Position numbers and translations under genes: made by a program. A stretch of DNA of 36,959 nt from Cytophagaceae bacterium (lineage in GTDB: Bacteria > Bacteroidota > Bacteroidia > Cytophagales > Flexibacteraceae), in contig CANETC010000010.1 in assembly GCA_947441055.1 (NCBI GenBank), forward strand, positions 1 through 36,959, read 5' to 3'. Under the pieces are notes generated by a model. It was given only the letters and a program-made list of their open reading frames with translations, had not been told where the DNA came from and did no database searches. Of the stretch, positions 24,898 through 32,870 are shown one piece after another; position 1 is the stretch's first letter; each line of letters opens with the position of its first letter.

Positions 24898-25470
24898 ATG
24901 CGATTGTTTTTACTTAGGGCCTTTCCGGCCCTTTTTCTGTTTTCCTGCAGCCTACATCCGGTTGCCAGAATCGAGACACCAAAAGGCAATGTTTGGTTCA
25001 CCTTGCACCATCAGACTCCTCAACATAAAAAGGCTTTTATCCGCCTTGCGGAAGCGAATTACTGGGATAGTCTTTGTTTCAACAGGGTGATTCCAAATTT
25101 TGTGGCTCAGGGTGGATGTCCGGATACCCCGGAAGGATTTGGTGCTTCCCCGCATTTGCTCAATCCTGAATTTCATGATTCTCTCCGACATGTGTATGGA
25201 GCTGTAGGCGCTGGACGGGACGACAATCCTGCAATGCAATCGGCAGCTTGCCAGTTTTACATCGTTCAAAATAAAAACGGACTCAAACGGCTTGATGGGA
25301 AATACACGGTTTTTGGGCAGGTTTTTTCTGGAATGGATGTGGTTGACTCAATTTGCAATGCACCACGAAATGCACAGGATTCCCCTTTGCTACGGATTCC
25401 AACCAAAATCAGCATTCACAGGTTAAATAAGTTTAAAATTCAGCGAATTCGAAATGGCAAATCAGGCTGA
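24898..25470 (+). CDS. Cyclophilin-type peptidyl-prolyl isomerase, lipoprotein
   Basis: A 190-residue protein that speeds proline cis-trans isomerisation, probably outside the cytoplasm. A short N-terminus with hydrophobic core ends in LFLFSC at Cys17, a lipoprotein signal with an unusual Phe at -2. The cyclophilin domain follows, with catalytic Arg in FNRVIPNFVAQGGCP and a core segment ACQFYIVQ. The position of the usual active-site His is Tyr (LDGKYTVFG), as in several bacterial cyclophilins. It lies 11 nt after the amidase gene and 33 nt before a LolD-like ATPase. Confidence 0.9.
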   Translation: MRLFLLRAFPALFLFSCSLHPVARIETPKGNVWFTLHHQTPQHKKAFIRLAEANYWDSLCFNRVIPNFVAQGGCPDTPEGFGASPHLLNPEFHDSLRHVYGAVGAGRDDNPAMQSAACQFYIVQNKNGLKRLDGKYTVFGQVFSGMDVVDSICNAPRNAQDSPLLRIPTKISIHRLNKFKIQRIRNGKSG

Positions 25471-25503
25471 AACTTCACAGATTCTATTCCTATTTTTGGC
25501 GCT

Positions 25504-26184
25504 ATGGTTCTAAAGGCAAAAGGACTTGCTCGCAAATATGAATCGCTGGATGTTCTTCGTTCGGTGGATGTAGAAATTCGACAGGGCGAATTGGTCAGCA
25601 TTGTGGGTCCATCCGGTGCTGGAAAAAGTACTTTACTTCAAATCCTTGGGACCCTGGACAAGCCCGATTCGGGGACTTTGGAAATTCTTGGTCAGAATCC
25701 TTTCACTTTAGATTCCAAAGGTTTGGCCGCTTTTAGAAACCGTTACATCGGTTTTGTTTTTCAATTTCACCACCTCCTTCCGGAATTTACTGCATTGGAA
25801 AATGTCTGTATGCCAGGCTGGATTGCAAAACGCCCGGATGCAGAGGTCAAAAAGGAAGCCAAAGGAATTTTGAATCGGCTTGGCTTGTCGGCCCGGCTGG
25901 ATCATAAGCCTTCCGAATTGTCTGGTGGTGAACAGCAAAGAACTTCGATTGCCAGAGCCTTGCTGAATAAGCCAGCCATTGTTCTGGCCGATGAGCCAAC
26001 AGGAAATCTGGACAGCAACAATGCCAGAAGTCTACACGAAATTTTTCTTGAATTGCGGAATGAACTCAACCAAACTTTTGTGATTGTTACCCATAATCAG
26101 GCTCTGGCTGCAATGTCTGATCGAGTCCTTGAGATGCGGGATGGTCATCTTGGAGAATCCATTCAAAACAGAAACGAAGAATGA
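25504..26184 (+). CDS. lolD: LolD/MacB-type ABC transporter ATPase (paralogue 2)
   Basis: A 226-residue ATPase with Walker A GPSGAGKS, Q-loop FVFQFHHLLPEFTALENV, signature LSGGEQQRTSIARAL, Walker [14 protein letters not shown] and switch His in VIVTHNQ. It closely matches paralogue 1 at 21744 around the Q-loop ([21 protein letters not shown]). It is expected to drive lipoprotein release or a related export step with a permease encoded elsewhere. It sits between a lipoprotein cyclophilin gene and a glycosyltransferase gene, which it overlaps by 4 nt. Confidence 0.87.
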   Translation: MVLKAKGLARKYESLDVLRSVDVEIRQGELVSIVGPSGAGKSTLLQILGTLDKPDSGTLEILGQNPFTLDSKGLAAFRNRYIGFVFQFHHLLPEFTALENVCMPGWIAKRPDAEVKKEAKGILNRLGLSARLDHKPSELSGGEQQRTSIARALLNKPAIVLADEPTGNLDSNNARSLHEIFLELRNELNQTFVIVTHNQALAAMSDRVLEMRDGHLGESIQNRNEE

Positions 26185-27152
26185 GCAAGGTTTCGGTCAT
26201 AATTCCCGTTAAAAACAGGGCTGCCCTGCTTCGGAAAACCCTCGATAATTTACTTTCTCAATCGCAACCGCCGCATGAAATTATTGTGGTTGACGACCAT
26301 TCAACTGACGAGATTAAGCTTGTGATTTTCGATTACATCACAGATTGTATTTTTCTCAACAATGAAGGAAAAGGTCCAGGTGCAGCCAGAAATCTGGGTT
26401 TGTCAGTTGCGACTGGCGATTTCATTCAGTTTTTTGATTCAGATGATTTAATGACAAATGGAAAACTGGAAGCACAAGCCAAAGCATTGGACTTGAGTGG
26501 CGCAGACATGGCTTACGGTCCATATGTTCAAGCTGAGGAAACCAAAGATGGCTGGATTCAGAAAGATGTAGTGATGCAATGGAACGCGCTTCCAAATTCC
26601 TTGAATTTGACAGAGTGGATGCTGCGCGGATGGAATGCCATCACCCAGGCTTGCATGTTTCGCAGGGAATTCCTGAACGGAATTCTAGCCTGGGATGAGC
26701 AGCTGATTACACACGAAGATTACCTGTATCTTTTCCGTCTGAGTTTGGCAAATCCAAAGCTGGTTCATGTTCCAAAGGAAGGGGTTCTTTATCGGCAACA
26801 TGGTGCTCAGAGTACGGATAAGGCCACCCAAAATTTGTCCAGAGCCAAAGACCGGCTGCAGGTTTTATTGGAAATGAGGAAGGCGATTTCTTCGGCCAAT
26901 GCCGGCTTTACAAGTAAAGGCCTTTTTGCAGGCAGGCTCAGCCAAAGTTTTGATTATCTGGCATCACTCGGAGAAGATATGCGCCCTTATCAGGGATTTA
27001 TGAAAACAGGCGATAGCCTTTGGAAAAGCCTGTATAAATTGTACAACAAACAGGAAAGAATGAAAACCGGAAATGCCTGGGAAACCATGCATGGTGCTTC
27101 TTCCGAAAAAAATCACTTTGAACTTATCGTAAGAGGTAGCACCTATGAATAG
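26181..27152 (+). CDS. Family 2 glycosyltransferase
   Basis: A 323-residue cytoplasmic or membrane-associated sugar transferase with a GT-A fold. The nucleotide-sugar binding start is KVSVIIPVKNRAALLRKTLD, followed by EIIVVDDHSTD, GPGAARNLGLSVATGD and the metal-binding FFDSDDLM. EQLITHEDYLYLFRL contains the acidic catalytic region. The C-terminal 80 residues have no clear family. Its start overlaps the ATPase gene by 4 nt and its end overlaps the FAD protein by 8 nt, so the three are translated together. The role, probably in a surface glycan, is inferred. Confidence 0.92.
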   Translation: MSKVSVIIPVKNRAALLRKTLDNLLSQSQPPHEIIVVDDHSTDEIKLVIFDYITDCIFLNNEGKGPGAARNLGLSVATGDFIQFFDSDDLMTNGKLEAQAKALDLSGADMAYGPYVQAEETKDGWIQKDVVMQWNALPNSLNLTEWMLRGWNAITQACMFRREFLNGILAWDEQLITHEDYLYLFRLSLANPKLVHVPKEGVLYRQHGAQSTDKATQNLSRAKDRLQVLLEMRKAISSANAGFTSKGLFAGRLSQSFDYLASLGEDMRPYQGFMKTGDSLWKSLYKLYNKQERMKTGNAWETMHGASSEKNHFELIVRGSTYE

Positions 27153-28398
27153 GATTGCAATAATTGGTGCCGGAATTTCCGGGCTTTCGGCCGCGCAAAT
27201 TTTGAGAAAGAAGAACAGCGTTACTGTGTTTGACCGTGCTTCAAAACCAGGCGGATTGGTGAAATGTGACCGAATTCGGGATAATCTTTTTCACCGTGTC
27301 GGTGGGCATGTGTTCAATTCCAGAAACCAGGAAGTACTGGATTGGTTCTGGTCTTTTTTTGAGCGCGACAAGGAGTTTATTAAAGCCAGAAGAAATGCCA
27401 AAATTTTGTTCACTGGCAAGCTGATTGGTTATCCGATTGAAAACTACCTTCATCAACTTGATAAGGAATTTGTTTCCTCGGTTCTGGATGATTTTCTATC
27501 GAGCGACTATCAGCCGAGAAGCCCTTTTTCTTATCCCAATTTTGCAGATTTTCTTAAATCTAATTTTGGAAAGACTTTGTATGAAGCCTATTTCCGGCCT
27601 TACAATGAGAAAATCTGGAATACGAATCTGGAGAATATTCCCTTGCAATGGCTAGAAGGAAAACTTCCTATGCCGGATCTTAAATCAATGTTGCTCAGTA
27701 ATATAGTGGTGCAGGAAGAAACCGAAATGGTTCATGCTACTTTTTATTACGCCAAAGAAGGAGGCTCGCAATTTATCGCCGACAGACTTGCTGAAGGATT
27801 GGATATTCGACTTAATACCGAAATAGCCGGCGTTTCGAAGACGGAAGCTGGATATTTTCTAGCAGGAGAGGGGCCCTTCGATAAAATTGTATTTACTGGC
27901 GATGTGCGACAGGCAGCAGCGGTGTTTCCAGATTCCCAAACTGCCTTGAAGGCCGGTGATTATCTACGAAACCTGCCTTCAAAGGGAACCAGTAATATAT
28001 TTTGCGAAACGGATCCTGGGGATGTTTCATGGCTTTACCTTCCTGGAATTGAAACCAAAGCCCACAGGATTATCTATACGGGCACCTTTGCTGAAAGCAA
28101 CAACCGTGGAAGCGAAAGGCATACATGCGTGGTTGAATTTTCCGGCGAATATTCCTTTGAGTTTATGAGTGAGGAGATTAAGAAATTACCGGGAAATCTC
28201 GTGCCGATTGACTGGAACCATGAACCCAATTCGTATATCCTCCACAACCATGAAACTGCCAGCCTTTTGAAGGAGTTTAACCAAAACTTTGCTGCTGAAG
28301 GAATTTACCTTCTCGGAAGGTTTGCCGAATGGGAATACTACAATATGGACAAAGCCATTGAAGCTGCCATGAAACTTGATAGAGAAATTAATTCTTAA
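27145..28398 (+). CDS. FAD-dependent amine-oxidase/UDP-galactopyranose-mutase-like protein
   Basis: A 417-residue flavoprotein. The FAD-binding motif IAIIGAGISGLSAAQIL is followed by SKPGGLVKCD and HRVGGHVFNSRNQEVLDWFW. The latter, with IGYPIENYLHQL, recalls UDP-galactopyranose mutase and protoporphyrinogen-oxidase-like enzymes of polysaccharide clusters. The C-terminus has the second FAD segment GIYLLGRFAEWEYYNMDKAIE. The reaction cannot be fixed from sequence. It overlaps the GT2 gene by 8 nt, so a sugar-nucleotide modification linked to that transferase is likely. Confidence 0.8.
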   Translation: MNRIAIIGAGISGLSAAQILRKKNSVTVFDRASKPGGLVKCDRIRDNLFHRVGGHVFNSRNQEVLDWFWSFFERDKEFIKARRNAKILFTGKLIGYPIENYLHQLDKEFVSSVLDDFLSSDYQPRSPFSYPNFADFLKSNFGKTLYEAYFRPYNEKIWNTNLENIPLQWLEGKLPMPDLKSMLLSNIVVQEETEMVHATFYYAKEGGSQFIADRLAEGLDIRLNTEIAGVSKTEAGYFLAGEGPFDKIVFTGDVRQAAAVFPDSQTALKAGDYLRNLPSKGTSNIFCETDPGDVSWLYLPGIETKAHRIIYTGTFAESNNRGSERHTCVVEFSGEYSFEFMSEEIKKLPGNLVPIDWNHEPNSYILHNHETASLLKEFNQNFAAEGIYLLGRFAEWEYYNMDKAIEAAMKLDREINS

Positions 28399-28449
28399 AA
28401 ACTCCGTTTGCGTAAAAATCTCAGTAACTTGGGTAATAACAATAAAACC

Positions 28450-28914
28450 ATGATTAAATTTCTTTTCGCCTTTCTGGTAATTTCCTTTTCTGCTTGTGGA
28501 CAAAATCATTCTAAAAGTGGAAATAAGTCTCAAAAAAGTGATTCGCTCAACGCACATCTAAGCCCGATTCAGTACAAGGTTGCCTGCGAAGGTAGTACCG
28601 AAGCGCCGTTTTCCGGTGAATACTGGAACCACAAGGAAAAAGGAATGTACAATTGCGTGCGTTGTGGGAAGCCGCTTTTTTCATCTGACACCAAGTTTGA
28701 TTCAGGTACAGGCTGGCCTAGTTTTACAGCCCCTGCAGACAAAAATGCTGTGCAGGAAAAACAGGATAAAAGCCTTGGAATTCAGCGTACTGAGATTACT
28801 TGTCGCCATTGCGGTGCACACCTTGGTCATGTTTTTGACGATGGTCCAAACCCAACAGGAATGCGTTATTGCGTCAATTCTGCTTCTTTGAATTTCCGTA
28901 AAAAAGCGCGCTAA
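28450..28914 (+). CDS. msrB: Peptide-methionine (R)-S-oxide reductase, lipoprotein form
   Basis: A 154-residue MsrB that repairs oxidised methionine-R-sulfoxide in proteins. The N-terminus MIKFLFAFLVISFSAC is a lipoprotein signal with Cys16, so it acts outside the cytoplasm. The MsrB domain carries the zinc cysteines (CVRCGKPLF and CRHCGAHLGHVFDDGP) and catalytic Cys141 in RYCVNSASL. The ATG at 28450 is used; the TTG at 28408 in the track would hide the signal peptide. It lies 51 nt after the FAD gene. Confidence 0.95.
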   Translation: MIKFLFAFLVISFSACGQNHSKSGNKSQKSDSLNAHLSPIQYKVACEGSTEAPFSGEYWNHKEKGMYNCVRCGKPLFSSDTKFDSGTGWPSFTAPADKNAVQEKQDKSLGIQRTEITCRHCGAHLGHVFDDGPNPTGMRYCVNSASLNFRKKAR

Positions 28915-29047
28915 AATTTGTTGAATTCCCTCTTTTCGGCATATGTAAGCAAAGAATGTGAATTCAATTTTGTCCCTTTCTGTCAAGTTGTTTCCTTTAC
29001 GCTTACTTAAATAACAACTGCTGTTTATTTTTAAACTCTTCATTTCT

Positions 29048-29884
29048 ATGAAAATCAAAAAAATAAGTGCCTTTCTTTTCTTCTTCTCATTCTGCTTTTC
29101 TCTTTGGGCTCAGGACGAATTTACCTACACAGTAATAGGAATGAAGGGCTCTGTCACCAGTAAAAAGGCAGGCAGAGAATTTCAAACGGGCGATGTAGTT
29201 TCAAGAGAGGATGAACTTACCTTCAAAAATCCTGAAGACATAGTTGGCCTAATCAGAAATGATGGGAAACGATTTATTTATGGAAATAAAAAGGAAAGGA
29301 GGAATGTGAAAGTAAATTCTGAAGATGCCATTATGTTGGGTAAAACCCGCTTTGAATGGAAGAATATAACCATTAAGTCATTAGAAGAACTTCAGCAACA
29401 CCTTTCTGAGGCGCCGTTTATTTTCCTTGATTCGGTTGCAAAAATCAGAATGGACCAAAAGACTTTCCCTCAGAATGGTCGCCAGTATTTCTATTTTAAT
29501 TTTTTGTGGAAAAACCCTAAAGGAAAGACGGAAAGAATTGACAAAAAATTGCAGTACAAGAAAGACACGCTGATCATTCGTAGGTCAAATATTTTTAAAG
29601 TTGATAATTCCGCAGTTGATCCAAAAGAGGTATCTGACTTTAAAATTTATTACAATAACGGAGGAGATCCGGTCTTGATTGGAGATTTTAAAGTCATATT
29701 CCCGGATGCTGAAAAAATGAAAACTGAAATCGGGATTCTGGTGAGAAAACAACAAGAGACGGGTTTCACGCCAAAAAATATTCAAAGCGAGGTTGAGGCA
29801 TATATCCGCCAGTTTTATGGGGCTATCGACCGCATTAACCTTGTAAACTACCTGAAGAATAACTTCGGGGTTTCGGAAAAGTAA
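29048..29884 (+). CDS. Secreted protein of unknown function
   Basis: A 278-residue protein with a clear signal peptide (1-22, ending SLWAQ) and no further membrane helix. Residues 25-85 (YTVIGMKGSVTSKKAGREFQ...) look like a small beta domain of the FecR-like kind, with G-x-V followed by G-D-V-V and D-x-L-x-F steps. The middle and C-terminal parts are mixed charged sequence without a family I recognise. It is 133 nt from msrB and ends just before a strong terminator, so it could be its own unit or the tail of the operon. I assign no function. Confidence 0.85.
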   Translation: MKIKKISAFLFFFSFCFSLWAQDEFTYTVIGMKGSVTSKKAGREFQTGDVVSREDELTFKNPEDIVGLIRNDGKRFIYGNKKERRNVKVNSEDAIMLGKTRFEWKNITIKSLEELQQHLSEAPFIFLDSVAKIRMDQKTFPQNGRQYFYFNFLWKNPKGKTERIDKKLQYKKDTLIIRRSNIFKVDNSAVDPKEVSDFKIYYNNGGDPVLIGDFKVIFPDAEKMKTEIGILVRKQQETGFTPKNIQSEVEAYIRQFYGAIDRINLVNYLKNNFGVSEK

Positions 29885-29908
29885 TTTACGATTCTGCTTC
29901 TTTAGTAT

Positions 29909-29944
29909 AAAAACGAAAGGCCATTTACATGGCCTTTCGTTTTT
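29909..29944. terminator. Bidirectional terminator, 16-bp perfect hairpin
   Basis: AAAAACGAAAGGCCAT and ATGGCCTTTCGTTTTT pair perfectly around the loop TTAC. A-tract and T-tract on both ends let it work on both strands. It serves the secreted-protein gene (plus) and the AHSA1-type gene (minus), which converge here. Confidence 0.95.
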
Positions 29945-29967
29945 ATATGGGAAGTAGGATTGAAGTC

Positions 29968-30384
29968 TTAAGCGTTCAGGCCATCGGCGTATTTTTTGTA
30001 GTTATCCAGAATTGCCTGCCAGCCTGCTTTTTGAAGTTCTGCCGGATTGATGTTTTCTGGGTCAAAGGTTTCCGTAATTTTTGTGCCTTCTGAAACTTCT
30101 TCAAAAACCACAGATACCCTTCTGTCGTCATCGAGTTTGTACTCCAGTTTATTGGGGGCGGAAACAAGCGTAAAAGTTCCCTCAAAATCAAAACCTTCGC
30201 TGCCATCTTTTGCTTCCATGCGCGTAAGAAATCTGCCGCCTTCATTAAGATCGGAATTGGCAATGGGAGAATGCCAATCATCGCTGGCAAAAGTCCTGTG
30301 GATAATATGTTCTGGATTTGTCCAAGCCTTCCAAGCATCATGGATGGAAAGCTTGGTTAAGGTGCTCACAGTAATTGAATTCAT
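29968..30384 (-). CDS. AHSA1/SRPBCC-type START-like protein
   Basis: A 138-residue protein of the SRPBCC (Bet v1-like) fold, AHSA1 branch. The start MNSITVSTLTKLSIHDAWKA and WTNPEHIIHRTFASDDWHSP are typical, as are GGRFLTRMEAKDGS and the helical end GWQAILDNYKKYADGL. Members bind small hydrophobic ligands or act in stress; the ligand here is unknown. The ATG at 30384 is used in place of a longer alternative. It is last in the minus-strand group, before the bidirectional terminator. Confidence 0.9.
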   Translation of the reverse strand: MNSITVSTLTKLSIHDAWKAWTNPEHIIHRTFASDDWHSPIANSDLNEGGRFLTRMEAKDGSEGFDFEGTFTLVSAPNKLEYKLDDDRRVSVVFEEVSEGTKITETFDPENINPAELQKAGWQAILDNYKKYADGLNA

Positions 30385-30456
30385 GCCACAAATTTGTAGC
30401 AATTCAGACAAAAAATGTGCTTAAAAAAATCTTAGTTAAGGCCAGACTTGATTCTA

Positions 30457-30969
30457 CTAATCATCCTCGTCTTCCTTCATTTCTTCATTTTCTTTTTCGG
30501 CATCGCTTTCCATTGGAACTGTTCCACCCGACCGAATTTCCGTGTGTCGGATTTGCCCTCCCAGAAATGCTGTTCTTGCTGTGGCCGCAAAACCTGCCAA
30601 TGAAAGCATAAGTACAAAAAAGCTGAGTTTTCGCTCGATGGCAAGATCGCGAATGGAAGCATAAGTTGCCGCAAGCGATAAAAGACCACAGGCTGAAAGA
30701 ATCCAAACCACATAAATGGCAGATTCTTCATGTTCTTCAATTATGCTTTCATACACGCCGGGTAAACCTTCAACAGTATGTTCAGCACCTTCTCCGGTAA
30801 AGTTGGCAATCAATGCTCCGACTGCAGAAAGCACCAAAACATTGTAGTCAGCCACCCGCGTTGGACGACTTTCGGTATACAAGCCATGGACCAGCACGAG
30901 GGCGCCAAGAATGGAGCCAAAAACGGGCAGGTGGGTAATCAACAGGTGAATGTGCGCTTGGTCCATCAT
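30457..30969 (-). CDS. Four-helix membrane protein of unknown function (DUF2231-like)
   Basis: A 170-residue protein with four membrane helices (near 8-28, 40-57, 85-105 and 115-135) and a very acidic tail (ESDAEKENEEMKEDEDD). Conserved-looking histidines lie in HIHLLITHLPVFG, GEGAEH and IEEHEES, a pattern seen in DUF2231-like membrane proteins and suggestive of heme or metal binding. That is inference. It is 14 nt behind the barrel protein gene and probably co-transcribed. Confidence 0.7.
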   Translation of the reverse strand: MMDQAHIHLLITHLPVFGSILGALVLVHGLYTESRPTRVADYNVLVLSAVGALIANFTGEGAEHTVEGLPGVYESIIEEHEESAIYVVWILSACGLLSLAATYASIRDLAIERKLSFFVLMLSLAGFAATARTAFLGGQIRHTEIRSGGTVPMESDAEKENEEMKEDEDD

Positions 30970-30983
30970 GGTATTGTTTGGTT

Positions 30984-31682
30984 TTAGAAGCCCATTCCAA
31001 GTGTTAGGCCAACTCTTGGAACGACACCTTTATAATATCGGCTTAAAATGTCAGGATCACTGTAATATCTCGAAAAATCAATACCGATGTTTTCAGATGT
31101 TTTTTTTGTGTCATTCACTTTTACTCCACCGCCCACATAGGCATCAATGTAAAGTGCATCCCATACAATAAACTGATAACCCAAAGTTATGGTAGGTGTT
31201 ATCCAGGCACTTGTGATGGTTACATTATCATTGTAATAAGAATAATTGCCAGTTATCGGGTTATAATATCCATTTGAATAATTTGTTCTGTCATTGTACT
31301 CACTGTATCCGACTTGCGCGCCCATACCGAAATAAAAACCAGTCGCCGTGTTGCGGTTTCGGTTTAAAGAGTCTGGCTTAAAACCTCTCGGATAAAATCT
31401 TCTTTCTAAGGTGATAGAGGTGCCAACATCATATACTTTTGAATTGTCTGCATAAATCATGGCAAGACTGATGCAAAGGCTTCGTTTGTAATCACGCCCA
31501 AAAAGTTCTCCTGTGATGCTGAGTTGCCTGTCGAAGAAATGAAAAGGTGAAAGCTTCATCACAATTGGCTTTCGGAGGTCCTCAAATGGGTTTTTTCTGA
31601 TGATTGGATTGGTCCAATTGTTGCCTCCAAAAACGAGGCTTGAAATTGTAATAAGCAGTCCGGTAAAAATGGCCTTCTTCAT
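30984..31682 (-). CDS. Outer-membrane beta-barrel protein
   Basis: A 232-residue protein with a signal peptide (MKKAIFTGLLITISSLVFG). Many alternating hydrophobic/polar strands rich in Tyr and Gly follow, and the C-terminus ends VGLTLGMGF with terminal Phe, the usual barrel ending. Eight strands are plausible. Its ligand or partner is unknown. It follows the GT4 gene by 59 nt and precedes the four-helix membrane protein gene by 14 nt. Confidence 0.8.
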   Translation of the reverse strand: MKKAIFTGLLITISSLVFGGNNWTNPIIRKNPFEDLRKPIVMKLSPFHFFDRQLSITGELFGRDYKRSLCISLAMIYADNSKVYDVGTSITLERRFYPRGFKPDSLNRNRNTATGFYFGMGAQVGYSEYNDRTNYSNGYYNPITGNYSYYNDNVTITSAWITPTITLGYQFIVWDALYIDAYVGGGVKVNDTKKTSENIGIDFSRYYSDPDILSRYYKGVVPRVGLTLGMGF

Positions 31683-31741
31683 TGATTGGTTATTGTTTAT
31701 GGCTCTAATGAACAGGATATTTATGAAATCTGCAACTGAGT

Positions 31742-32869
31742 TCAGGCAATGTTTTCAATGAGAAGGAGCAGTTCTCTGCGTCGCCTTTCCAAAGGATATC
31801 TTTTGGTAACCGATCGGGCCAAATCGGCAGAAATTCCTGGCCGTTCCGATATCCGAACAGCGTCCCGAACGGCATTGTCAATTGATTCGGGATTATTCTT
31901 CAACACGATTCCTCCAAAGGACTGAACAATATCTGGCATGGCCGCAACATCTGAAACCACCGGAACACATCCGCAAGCCATTGCCTCGCAAAGCGCATTG
32001 GGAAAGCCTTCCGAAATGCTGAGCTGAATGTAAAATCTATGGCGATTGAATTGTGCCCAAAAGTTATTCCTGGAGATTGAATCCAGAATTTCCACATTGG
32101 CTGGCAGCTCGGAAACTTTTAATTTTTTATCGCCAACAATTGTAAAACTGGCCCTTGTAAACCGTTTTGCGAGATCAATCACCAAATCAGTACCATTTAT
32201 TTTCTGAAGAACTGGATTCGAATCTGAAATGCAAATAAAACTTAAAGGCCTGCGGGCCATGTAACTTGAGTTTATGCGGAAAAGTCTTGGGTCAAATCCT
32301 CCGGGAATTACATGCCTTACAAAGCTTGCATTTGGAATGAAATTCAGAATGCCTTGGCTGCTTTCCCCAGCTCCAGCATATGCATTGTCCCGAAGAAACA
32401 TGGATTTATGGCCTGCCACAACAGCATTGACAAGTTGAAAGGACCAACGGGTAAATTGCTTCATTAGTACGTTTTGAAAATGCCCGTAGCCCAGAGAAGG
32501 AAAGGCTACACAATCACCGCCCTCTGCCAAAATGATGGATTTTTGGCCGGAAATTTTCGCCCAAATGCAGGGAATCAAACTGTGGTAACCTGCAGATTGA
32601 ACAATGATGAAGTACCGGTTTTCGAAAAAGGCGTTTTTAATCAGAAAAAATATCTGCTGAATTAAAAGGAATGGAATTTTCCATTTTTCCCGTGAAGGAA
32701 ATGAAAGGTCGTTTACCGAATGGCGGCTACGGAATATTTCCAAATCCTTTTGGATAGAACTTGTCGCATGGGTGTAAAAGTAAAAAATCCTGACAGGCTT
32801 ATCGTTGAGCAAACTTTCATCCCAGTCATCAACTTCATCCCCGCTCAAAAAATCTTCCAGCAACTCCAT
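31742..32869 (-). CDS. Family 4 glycosyltransferase
   Basis: A 375-residue GT-B sugar transferase. The C-terminal nucleotide-sugar site SISEGFPNALCEAMACGCVP, followed by VVSDVAAMPDIV, is the family 4 E-x7-E signature. The N-terminal domain is more diverged, with a hydrophobic segment (IPFLLIQQIFFLIKNAFF) that may touch the membrane. It probably builds a surface glycan, with acceptor unknown. The start is only 1 nt beyond the ppk1 stop, indicating coupled translation with polyphosphate kinase. Confidence 0.9.
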   Translation of the reverse strand: MELLEDFLSGDEVDDWDESLLNDKPVRIFYFYTHATSSIQKDLEIFRSRHSVNDLSFPSREKWKIPFLLIQQIFFLIKNAFFENRYFIIVQSAGYHSLIPCIWAKISGQKSIILAEGGDCVAFPSLGYGHFQNVLMKQFTRWSFQLVNAVVAGHKSMFLRDNAYAGAGESSQGILNFIPNASFVRHVIPGGFDPRLFRINSSYMARRPLSFICISDSNPVLQKINGTDLVIDLAKRFTRASFTIVGDKKLKVSELPANVEILDSISRNNFWAQFNRHRFYIQLSISEGFPNALCEAMACGCVPVVSDVAAMPDIVQSFGGIVLKNNPESIDNAVRDAVRISERPGISADLARSVTKRYPLERRRRELLLLIENIA

Positions 32870-32870
32870 C

